A stretch of DNA of 12,344 nt. It comes from Clostridia bacterium (GTDB lineage: Bacteria > Bacillota > Clostridia > Oscillospirales > CAG-272). The stretch is from assembly GCA_017452215.1 (NCBI GenBank), contig JAFTMU010000228.1, forward strand, positions 1 to 12,344, given 5' to 3'. The notes under the pieces are model-generated. The model had not been told where the DNA came from. It did no database searches and saw only the letters and a list, made by a program, of their open reading frames with translations. A program made the translations under genes and the position numbers. This document shows positions 7,162 to 12,344 of the stretch, in pieces; the stretch's first letter is position 1; the number at the start of each line of letters is the position of its first letter.

Positions 7162-8274
7162 ATGGAACAAAACGAAAAAAAAGAGCTTTTATCCCAGACC
7201 GTAGAGGAATTGGAGGAGTGGTTTCTATCCGCAGGGGAAGCAAAATATAGGGCAAAGCAGCTCTTTCCGCAATTGCACAAGGGACTTTCTCCCCAACAGA
7301 TGAGCAACCTTGGCAAAAGAGTGCAGGAGAAGCTTGCGGCGTCCTTTTCGTGGCATTTGCCCGTGGTCGAGCAAAAATTGGTCTCCGCCATTGACGGTAC
7401 GGTCAAATATCTGTTCGGACTTGCCGACGGTCACTGCGTAGAGAGCGTGGTGATGAAATACGAGCACGGCAACACCATTTGTATCTCCTCCCAGGTAGGC
7501 TGCCGCATGGGGTGTAAATTCTGCGCCTCCACCATCGGCGGCAGAGTCAGAGATCTGTCTGCGGGGGAGCTTTTGGGGCAGGTCATCGCCGCACAAAAGG
7601 ATATGGGAGAGCGCATCTCCAACATCGTTATGATGGGCATTGGCGAGCCCTTGGATAATTACGACAACGTGATCAGATTTCTGCGTCTGGTGAACTGCGA
7701 GGAGGGGCTGAATATCGGCTACCGTCACATCTCGCTTTCCACCTGCGGACTCATCGAGGGGATTCGGCGCTTACAGGAGGAGGATCTTCCCATCACTCTC
7801 TCCATCTCGCTCCACGCCCCCGACGACGAAACTCGGTCGGCGATCATGCCCATCAACAAAAAATACGGCGTCAGTGCGCTGCTTGGCGCATGCAAGGAGT
7901 ATTTTGCTCATACGGGGCGAAAGATCTCCTTTGAGTACACTCTCATTGCAGGCAAGAACGATTCGGTGGAGAACGCACGCAAATTGGCAGACGTGCTCAA
8001 TTCCCATCTGCGTACCCGCACCGAGGGAATGCCTATTCACGTGAATCTGATCCCCGTCAACGAGGTGTCGGAAACAGGCTTCCGCCGCTCGGGCAGAGAA
8101 GCGGTCGCCGCCTTTCAAAGAGCCTTGGAATCCAAGGGGATCCGTGCCACGGTGCGCAGAAAGCTTGGCTCGGACATCAACGCCTCCTGCGGTCAGCTTC
8201 GCCGTGCGGCAATGAAGGAAAAACAAACACCCAAGCAAGGAGAAAACCAATGTATCACGGATACGGCAGAGTGA
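7162..8274 (+). CDS. rlmN: Dual-specificity RNA methyltransferase RlmN (23S rRNA A2503 / tRNA A37)
   Basis: RlmN is a radical-SAM enzyme that makes 2-methyladenosine at 23S rRNA A2503 and at A37 of some tRNAs. With the start used here the product is 370 residues. The iron-sulfur cluster motif C-X3-C-X2-C is Cys114, Cys118 and Cys121 (G-C-R-M-G-C-K-F-C). The two mechanistic cysteines are Cys107 (T-I-C-I-S-S-Q) and Cys343 (N-A-S-C-G-Q-L). The SAM-binding M-M-G-I-G-E-P-L is at 157-164 and the L-H-A-P segment at 217-220. I chose ATG 7162 because AAGGA at 7151-7155 sits at ideal spacing and the protein then begins just before the conserved L-S-x-x-x-E-E-L region. GTG 7129 (overlapping the rsmB stop) and ATG 7135 are in frame and would add 11 or 9 residues. 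The 3' end overlaps rsgA by 25 bases. Confidence 0.95.
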   Translation: MEQNEKKELLSQTVEELEEWFLSAGEAKYRAKQLFPQLHKGLSPQQMSNLGKRVQEKLAASFSWHLPVVEQKLVSAIDGTVKYLFGLADGHCVESVVMKYEHGNTICISSQVGCRMGCKFCASTIGGRVRDLSAGELLGQVIAAQKDMGERISNIVMMGIGEPLDNYDNVIRFLRLVNCEEGLNIGYRHISLSTCGLIEGIRRLQEEDLPITLSISLHAPDDETRSAIMPINKKYGVSALLGACKEYFAHTGRKISFEYTLIAGKNDSVENARKLADVLNSHLRTRTEGMPIHVNLIPVNEVSETGFRRSGREAVAAFQRALESKGIRATVRRKLGSDINASCGQLRRAAMKEKQTPKQGENQCITDTAE

Positions 8275-9230
8275 TCAAAAGCAACGGGGGGCTTTTCACC
8301 GTGCGCCTGCTGCAAGACGACGGCAAGGCTCCCATGCCTCTGGACGGCAAGACCGTCGTGGGCAGAGGACGTGGCGTCCTGCGCAAACGAGGCTCGCTTT
8401 TGGTGGGAGATATGGTTACGGTCAGCTACGATCATACAGCGTTTGTGGAAAAGGAGGGGGAGATTCAACCCTTCACAGGCGGCGAGGGCCTTTCCATCGA
8501 CCGCTACGAGGAGCGCAAGAATGCTCTGATCCGTCCGCCGATGGCAAATCTTGACGTTTTGTTCGTCACCGTGGCGGCGGCAAGCCCCGAGCCTGTTCCC
8601 GAAACGGTGGATAAGCTGATCTCTATTGCCGAATACAATCACATCGAGCCCGTGATCGTGATCACGAAAAGCGACGTTGCTCCCGAGCGTGCCGAGAGTC
8701 TGACCCGGATCTACCGAGGGGCAGGCTTTGAGGTCTTTGGCACAGGGCTTGACAGTGAAGCGGGCGTGATAGCCCTCAGGGAGTATATCGATCAAAGCCT
8801 GCGTGGCAGGATCGCCGCCTTTTCGGGCGCCTCAGGCGTGGGAAAATCCACCCTGCTCAATCGGATCTTTCCCGACCTTTCTTTGCAGACGGGGGAGCTG
8901 AGCCACCGTATCGAGCGAGGGAAGAACACCACCCGATGCGTGGAGCTCTATCCGCTTGGAGAAGGAGACGAAAGCGGCTTTCTGGCAGATACGCCGGGCT
9001 TTACCATGCTGGATTTTGAACGCTTTGATTTCTTTGATAAGGAGGATCTGCCCTCCACCTTTCGGGAGCTGGAGCCTTATATCGGGCAGTGCAAATACAC
9101 CAAATGCTCCCACACCAAGGAAGAGGGGTGTGCCATCCTTGCCGCCGTCCGCCGTGGAGAGATCGCCAAGAGCCGACACAAAAGCTTTTGCTCCCTCTAC
9201 GAGGTTCTAAAAGTGAAAACCAAATGGTAA
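8250..9230 (+). CDS. rsgA: Ribosome small-subunit-dependent GTPase A
   Basis: RsgA is a circularly permuted GTPase that helps mature the 30S ribosomal subunit. The 326-residue product shows the permuted order: an N-terminal OB-fold domain (about 1-75), then G4 T-K-S-D (139-142), the P-loop G-A-S-G-V-G-K-S (193-200), the G2 region K-N-T-T-R (225-229) and G3 D-T-P-G (247-250). A C-terminal zinc site follows with Cys281, Cys286, His288 and Cys294. AAGGAG at 8237-8242, inside the end of rlmN, is seven bases from ATG 8250, so translation is probably coupled to rlmN. In many Firmicutes the prpC-prkC pair stands between rlmN and rsgA; here nothing does. The gene is the last of the long + strand run and ends about 5 bases before a terminator hairpin. 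Confidence 0.96.
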   Translation: MYHGYGRVIKSNGGLFTVRLLQDDGKAPMPLDGKTVVGRGRGVLRKRGSLLVGDMVTVSYDHTAFVEKEGEIQPFTGGEGLSIDRYEERKNALIRPPMANLDVLFVTVAAASPEPVPETVDKLISIAEYNHIEPVIVITKSDVAPERAESLTRIYRGAGFEVFGTGLDSEAGVIALREYIDQSLRGRIAAFSGASGVGKSTLLNRIFPDLSLQTGELSHRIERGKNTTRCVELYPLGEGDESGFLADTPGFTMLDFERFDFFDKEDLPSTFRELEPYIGQCKYTKCSHTKEEGCAILAAVRRGEIAKSRHKSFCSLYEVLKVKTKW

Positions 9231-9234
9231 GAAA

Positions 9235-9284
9235 AGAGGAAAGCTCCGAGCGACAACGCAGGACTTTCCTCTCTTTTTTCTTTT
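9235..9284 (+). terminator. Rho-independent terminator after rsgA
   Basis: AGAGGAAAG (9235-9243) pairs with CTTTCCTCT (9264-9272), a perfect 9-bp stem. The 20-base interior can fold further, with TCC against GGA and GCG against CGC around ACAA. A T-rich run follows at 9274-9284 (six Ts, C, four Ts). It begins about 5 bases after the rsgA stop and would end the long operon. Confidence 0.85.
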
Positions 9285-9384
9285 CTCTCCGCCAAGCCCA
9301 AACCAAAACTGCCGAAAACCAAAGTAAAAACGGATAAATTTTAAAAAAAGTAGCAAAAAGGGAGCAAGATTTTTGCGTTTTGCT

Positions 9385-9404
9385 CTTGCATTGCAAGGAT
9401 CCTT
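9385..9404. repeat. Two overlapping palindromes in the ackA promoter
   Basis: CTTGCA-T-TGCAAG (9385-9397) is a perfect 6-bp inverted repeat around one base. AAGGATCCTT (9395-9404) is a perfect 10-base palindrome overlapping its right arm. Further upstream, GAGCAA (9362-9367) and TTGCTC (9380-9385) form another inverted pair. Together they cover the -35 element and spacer of the ackA promoter, which is where an operator is expected. The binding protein is unknown, and chance self-complementarity cannot be excluded. Confidence 0.5.
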
Positions 9405-9415
9405 CATGCTATAAT
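9386..9415 (+). promoter_or_regulatory. ackA: Extended -10 promoter for ackA
   Basis: A consensus -10 box TATAAT lies at 9410-9415, with TG two bases upstream (9407-9408) forming an extended -10. The best -35 is TTGCAT at 9386-9391, matching TTGACA only in its first three bases, with an 18-base spacer. An A-rich stretch at about 9336-9358 could act as an UP element. Transcription would start near 9422, leaving a 5' leader of about 30 bases before ackA. The preceding operon terminates upstream, so this promoter is needed. Confidence 0.75.
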
Positions 9416-9434
9416 ATGAGGTGATAAATCAAAC

Positions 9435-9440
9435 AGGAGG
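9435..9440 (+). promoter_or_regulatory. ackA: Consensus ribosome binding site that fixes the ackA start
   Basis: AGGAGG lies ten bases before ATG 9451. It selects that ATG over the in-frame GTG at 9421, which would add ten residues foreign to the acetate kinase family and sits on or before the predicted transcription start. Confidence 0.85.
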
Positions 9441-9450
9441 AAACAGTTTT

Positions 9451-10662
9451 ATGAAGATTCTGGTCATCAACGCAGGTAGCTCGTCCATCAAGTATCAGCT
9501 CATCGATATGGAAAACGAGACGCTCCTTGCAAAAGGACAGGCAGACCGCATCGGTATCGAGGGCGGTAACTTTAAGCAAAAGGTAGAGGGCAGAGAGGAT
9601 TATAAGATCGATATCTTCATGAAGGATCACGCCGCTGCCGTTCAGCTGGTGCTGGACACTCTGACTTCCAAGGAAAACGGCGTTATCGCATCTCTCTCCG
9701 AGATCAGCGCTGTCGGCCACCGTGTACTCCACGGCGGTGAGAAGTTCTCCGGATCTGTCATCGTTGACGAAAAGGTCATCGCAGCCATCGAGGAGTGCTG
9801 CGAGCTTGGCCCCCTGCACAACCCCCACAACCTTACGGGTATCCGTGCATGCGAAAAGACCATGCCCGGCGTTCCCCAGGTAGCCGTATTTGATACGGGC
9901 TTCCATCAGACCATGCCCGATTACGCATACATGTATGCGCTTCCTTACGAGTATTACGAAAAGTACCGTATCCGCCGCTATGGCTTCCACGGTACCAGCC
10001 ACCGCTACGTCAGCATGAGAGTTGCCGATCTGTTGGGCAATCCCGGGGCAGAGGGCCTCAAGATCGTTACCTGCCATTTGGGCAACGGCTCCTCCATTGC
10101 CGCAGTCAAGGACGGCAAGTGCTATGATACCACCATGGGTCTTACCCCTCTGGAGGGTATTATGATGGGTACCCGTTGCGGATCCATCGACCCCGCTATC
10201 GTTCCCCTTTTGATGAAGAAGGAGAACCTGACCCCCGATCAGATCGATACCATCATGAACAAGAAGTCCGGTATGCTGGGCGTTACCCAAAAGACCAGTG
10301 ACAACCGTGACATCGAGGAGGCTGCAAAGAACGGTGACAAGCGTGCACAGCTGGTCGAGGCAATGGTGGTTCACCAATTGACCAAGTACATCGGCTCTTA
10401 CGCAGCGGCTATGGGCGGCGTTGACGCCATCACCTTCGCAGGCGGTATCGGTGAGAACAATCCTCACTATCGCTCCCGTGTTGCAAAGAACCTGGAATTC
10501 ATGGGTGTTAAGATCGACGAGGAGAAGAACGCAAAGGCAATGAGAGGCGCCGCCGAGGTAGATATCTCCACGCCCGATTCCAAGGTTCGTGTTTTCGTCA
10601 TTCCCACCAATGAGGAATTGATGATCGCAAAGGATACCGAGGAATTGGTAAAGGCACTTTGA
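9451..10662 (+). CDS. ackA: Acetate kinase
   Basis: Acetate kinase interconverts acetyl phosphate + ADP and acetate + ATP, the energy-yielding last step of acetate fermentation. The 403-residue product is full length and carries the family blocks: V-I-N-A-G-S-S-S (5-12) with Asn7, G-H-R-V-L-H-G-G (89-96) with Arg91, His123, F-D-T-G-F-H (147-152) with Asp148, G-F-H-G-T-S-H (178-184) with His180, H-L-G-N-G-S-S (209-215), G-T-R (240-242) and G-G-I-G-E-N (331-336). These match the acetate-, phosphate- and ATP-binding residues known from the Methanosarcina enzyme. The gene has its own promoter and an AGGAGG site. Codon choice differs from the neighbours, with many GGT glycine and CGT arginine codons, as expected for high expression. 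The usual partner pta is not adjacent in this window. Confidence 0.97.
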   Translation: MKILVINAGSSSIKYQLIDMENETLLAKGQADRIGIEGGNFKQKVEGREDYKIDIFMKDHAAAVQLVLDTLTSKENGVIASLSEISAVGHRVLHGGEKFSGSVIVDEKVIAAIEECCELGPLHNPHNLTGIRACEKTMPGVPQVAVFDTGFHQTMPDYAYMYALPYEYYEKYRIRRYGFHGTSHRYVSMRVADLLGNPGAEGLKIVTCHLGNGSSIAAVKDGKCYDTTMGLTPLEGIMMGTRCGSIDPAIVPLLMKKENLTPDQIDTIMNKKSGMLGVTQKTSDNRDIEEAAKNGDKRAQLVEAMVVHQLTKYIGSYAAAMGGVDAITFAGGIGENNPHYRSRVAKNLEFMGVKIDEEKNAKAMRGAAEVDISTPDSKVRVFVIPTNEELMIAKDTEELVKAL

Positions 10663-10684
10663 CGTGACCTTGCGCTGAAAAGCT

Positions 10685-11179
10685 ATGGTTGAGTGGATCG
10701 AACAGTTCTTTTTAGAAACGGTAGGTAGAGAGCTTTGCGTGCTCTTTTGCGCAATGCTTCCCATCATCGAGTGCCGAGGTGCCGTACCTCTTGGTTGGGC
10801 ATTGGGACTCCCTTGGTGGCAGACGGGATTGCTCAGTATAGCGGGCAACCTCCTTCCCGTTCCGTTTATCCTGCTGTTTATCCGTGCGGTGCTGCGCTGG
10901 ATGTCGGGGAGCCGTGTAAAATTTTTCGCCAAGGTTGCCGGGTGGCTTGACCGCAAGGTGCAAAAGCACAAGGGAACCATCGAAAAGTATTCTTATTTAG
11001 GTGTGATCATTTTCGTCGCCATTCCTCTCCCGGGAACGGGAGCGTGGACGGGAACGCTGATTGCCTCGGTTCTGGGCTTGGAGCCCAAGAGATCCTTCCT
11101 TTGCGCCGTCGTTGGCGTTTTGATCGCAACCGTCATTATGACCGTGGTGTCTTATTGCGGTCTTGGTGCCATCTTTTAA
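10685..11179 (+). CDS. Small multidrug-export-type membrane protein (COG2426-like)
   Basis: The 164-residue product looks like the Sm_multidrug_ex/COG2426 family: I-E-C-R-G-A-V-P-L-G (28-37, usually E-x-R-G-A-I-P), a hydrophobic segment near 45-70, a basic loop (70-100), then P-L-P-G-T-G-A-W-T-G (114-123) and a final hydrophobic segment near 136-160. The family name comes from an early export annotation; as far as I know its actual substrate is not established. The fold, with paired re-entrant-looking P-G-T-G segments, resembles DedA-type proteins, though that is inference. It starts 22 bases after ackA with no clear ribosome site (only a weak GAAAAG), so it may depend on translation of ackA. 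It ends before two terminator hairpins. Confidence 0.85.
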   Translation: MVEWIEQFFLETVGRELCVLFCAMLPIIECRGAVPLGWALGLPWWQTGLLSIAGNLLPVPFILLFIRAVLRWMSGSRVKFFAKVAGWLDRKVQKHKGTIEKYSYLGVIIFVAIPLPGTGAWTGTLIASVLGLEPKRSFLCAVVGVLIATVIMTVVSYCGLGAIF

Positions 11180-11197
11180 ATGAAAAGCAAAAACCAA

Positions 11198-11224
11198 CGC
11201 CCGTTGCGCAAAAAGCAACGGGCG
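11198..11224. terminator. GC-rich hairpin in the convergent gap, likely bidirectional terminator
   Basis: CGCCCGTTGC (11198-11207) pairs perfectly with GCAACGGGCG (11215-11224), giving a 10-bp stem and a 7-base loop. On the + strand it is followed only by a modest T-rich stretch. On the minus strand the following bases are T-rich (reading 11197 down to 11181), so it best terminates the minus-strand yidD transcript while also sitting just after the + strand membrane gene. Confidence 0.75.
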
Positions 11225-11237
11225 AAGCTTTATTATA

Positions 11238-11269
11238 AAGCCCCCGCACTTGACAAAGAGCGGGGGCTT
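11238..11269. terminator. Second GC-rich hairpin between convergent genes
   Basis: AAGCCCCCGC (11238-11247) pairs perfectly with GCGGGGGCTT (11260-11269), a 10-bp stem with a 12-base loop. The + strand flank downstream contains short T runs (11278-11286). It lies 16 bases before the end of the minus-strand yidD gene. With the previous hairpin it forms a double barrier between converging transcripts. Confidence 0.72.
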
Positions 11270-11285
11270 ACGGCAAATTTTAATT

Positions 11286-11819
11286 TCAAGGAAAATCCTT
11301 TTGGTAATCTCCGTTACGGCAGGTGTTGAACAGCCTTCGCCGAATTTTGATCAACGCCACGGGCAGGCACCTTTTTTTCAGCACCAGCAATGCATATTCC
11401 GAGCAGGTGGGCATACAAAGGCAACGCCTGCGCAGAGTCTCGGGTGCATAGTGCTGATAGCACTCCACAAGCTTGATACACAAGCGCCGTGCGATCAGGC
11501 ATGCGCCGAAAAGCCAGAGCATCAGGATCGCAACGGTGCGCCACCATGCCGCAGGAAGTGCCGCAGAGATTCCCCACGTACCCAACGAGCACACGGCGGC
11601 ATACCCAAGAAGGAGTGCCGCAATCGAGCGCCATGTGGTACGTGGACGGGAGAGGGGCTTTGTCAGAACGTAATGCTTGACCTCAAGCTCCTCCGACGAT
11701 GGCTCGATGCGAATACTTAAAAGATCTCCAAGCGCATGCTTCGGATCAGCCAAAGGAAATGCAGCCCGTCTTCTTGGGGAGGGTGTATGTAGGATCAACT
11801 GCCTTGATCTTTTCTGCAT
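11286..11819 (-). CDS. Long YidD-like membrane protein insertion efficiency factor
   Basis: The C-terminal half matches YidD, a small protein thought to assist YidC/Sec-dependent membrane protein insertion. From about residue 113 it has a short amphipathic helix (I-K-L-V-E-C-Y-Q-H-Y), then the hallmark C-L-C-M-P-T-C-S-E-Y-A (133-143), and a basic helix ending near G-D-Y. Typical YidD proteins are about 70-90 residues. This one has an added N-terminal part with two hydrophobic segments at about 65-88 and 93-110. The start is uncertain: ATG 11819 overlaps the upstream gene by 74 bases with only a weak GAGAAG in front, while an in-frame TTG at 11753 would overlap by 8 bases. I see no ATG or GTG between them that is in frame. 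The yidD symbol is withheld because of the atypical architecture. Confidence 0.78.
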   Translation of the reverse strand: MQKRSRQLILHTPSPRRRAAFPLADPKHALGDLLSIRIEPSSEELEVKHYVLTKPLSRPRTTWRSIAALLLGYAAVCSLGTWGISAALPAAWWRTVAILMLWLFGACLIARRLCIKLVECYQHYAPETLRRRCLCMPTCSEYALLVLKKRCLPVALIKIRRRLFNTCRNGDYQKDFP

Positions 11820-12344
11820 ACTTCTCGGGCAGGGTCTTGTCTGCTCCGCAGTAGGGGTAGAGCTGCTGTGCGGCGATTGCGTTCTTCCATGCCGTAACTG
11901 CCAATGCTTTTACTGCTTCGTTTGCGCTAAGCGCTGCGGCATCGGCGATCTTGTAGATCAAATTGATGCAGTCCTTCTCGCAAGCGTTTCTCTGCGTGTT
12001 GTACTTGCTCAGCAATTCGGAGTTACCTTTGATTTCCTTACTGTGATCCCACATGACCTTATGCACGTGCTGGGTGATCTGCTCCGTAGAGGTAACGAGC
12101 AGATCAAACAGATCCTCCTCGTCCTCCGCTCCTCCATTCAGCTTCGACAGCACTTCTTGTGCGGCGGAGATGAACTCAGCGACCTTCTCCTGCATCACAA
12201 CTGCCGAAGCATCTTTTACGTCGATGTAAGCTGCCATATAGCGTGCGCTTGCGTTTTCGGGATCCTCCTCGTATGCCTTTGCAAAGCATACCTTTGCTTT
12301 GGTAAGATCCCCCTGATTCAGGCTCTCGATTCCCATGTCAAAAT
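11746..12344 (-). CDS. TPR-like helical protein of unknown function, N-terminus outside the window
   Basis: The minus-strand frame is open from the right window edge to the stop at 11746-11748, about 198 residues. It stays open upstream of ATG 12336 (codons for Phe and Asp precede it), so the true start may lie beyond the window. The first visible stretch fits a tetratricopeptide repeat: G-I-E-S-L-N-Q-G-D-L, then A-K-V-C-F-A-K-A-Y-E-E-D-P-E-N-A, followed by a paired helix. The rest is alanine- and charge-rich and probably all helical, with an acidic E-D-E-E-D-L segment and several cysteines. TPR proteins serve as protein-binding scaffolds; no partner can be named. The gene overlaps the start region of the YidD-like gene, suggesting co-transcription. 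Confidence 0.72.
   Translation of the reverse strand, partial: FDMGIESLNQGDLTKAKVCFAKAYEEDPENASARYMAAYIDVKDASAVVMQEKVAEFISAAQEVLSKLNGGAEDEEDLFDLLVTSTEQITQHVHKVMWDHSKEIKGNSELLSKYNTQRNACEKDCINLIYKIADAAALSANEAVKALAVTAWKNAIAAQQLYPYCGADKTLPEKYAEKIKAVDPTYTLPKKTGCISFG

Noticed and set aside
9409-10980. Long minus-strand open frame (523 codons) opposite ackA and the membrane gene
   Set aside because: It lies antisense to ackA, whose motifs are unmistakable, and resembles no known protein. Codon bias in the real gene removes stops from this frame.
1-12344. Mobile elements, CRISPR arrays, tRNA or rRNA genes, riboswitches
   Set aside because: No transposase, terminal repeats, regularly spaced repeats, tRNA-like folds or recognisable riboswitch cores were seen. 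Gaps are short; the longest non-coding stretch is about 220 bases (9231-9450).

Overview
This window is most likely chromosomal DNA from a Gram-positive anaerobe of the Clostridia. The evidence is the fixed order priA-def-fmt ... rsmB-rlmN-rsgA, tight head-to-tail packing with AGGAGG-type ribosome sites, a clostridial-type pyridoxamine kinase and a solo acetate kinase. Most genes are fairly GC-rich. No tRNA, rRNA, CRISPR array, insertion sequence or phage gene was seen. The species cannot be named from the sequence alone.

Region 1 (1-9284, all + strand) reads as one long operon-like run: the 3' end of priA, def, fmt, a small AT-richer membrane protein, ruvX, a carbon-nitrogen hydrolase fused to a glycerophosphodiester phosphodiesterase (GDPD) domain, a pyridoxal/pyridoxamine kinase, a membrane-anchored protein of unknown function, rsmB, rlmN and rsgA. 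It closes with a Rho-independent terminator about 5 bases after rsgA. The conserved genes share a theme: translation start and end chemistry (fmt adds the formyl group to initiator Met-tRNA, def removes it from new proteins) and ribosome maturation (rsmB on 16S rRNA, rlmN on 23S rRNA, rsgA on the 30S subunit). Two departures from the usual Firmicutes order stand out. Five genes sit between fmt and rsmB, and the prpC-prkC phosphatase/kinase pair usually found between rlmN and rsgA is absent; rlmN and rsgA instead overlap by 25 bases.

Region 2 (9285-11180, + strand) is a separate unit. An AT-rich leader holds an extended -10 promoter overlaid by palindromes, followed by ackA (acetate kinase, ATP from acetyl phosphate) with an ideal ribosome site, and a small COG2426-type membrane protein. 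No pta gene for phosphotransacetylase lies beside ackA here.

Region 3 (11181-12344) starts with two strong GC-rich hairpins in the convergent gap. Two minus-strand genes then face the ackA unit: an unusually long YidD-like membrane protein insertion factor with two predicted membrane helices, and the 3' part of a TPR-like protein that runs off the window.

Most of the window is housekeeping DNA. The least ordinary items are the nitrilase-GDPD fusion with a His in place of a usual metal-ligand Glu, the kinase with Glu in place of the catalytic Asp, the palindrome-loaded ackA promoter, and the long YidD with an unclear start.
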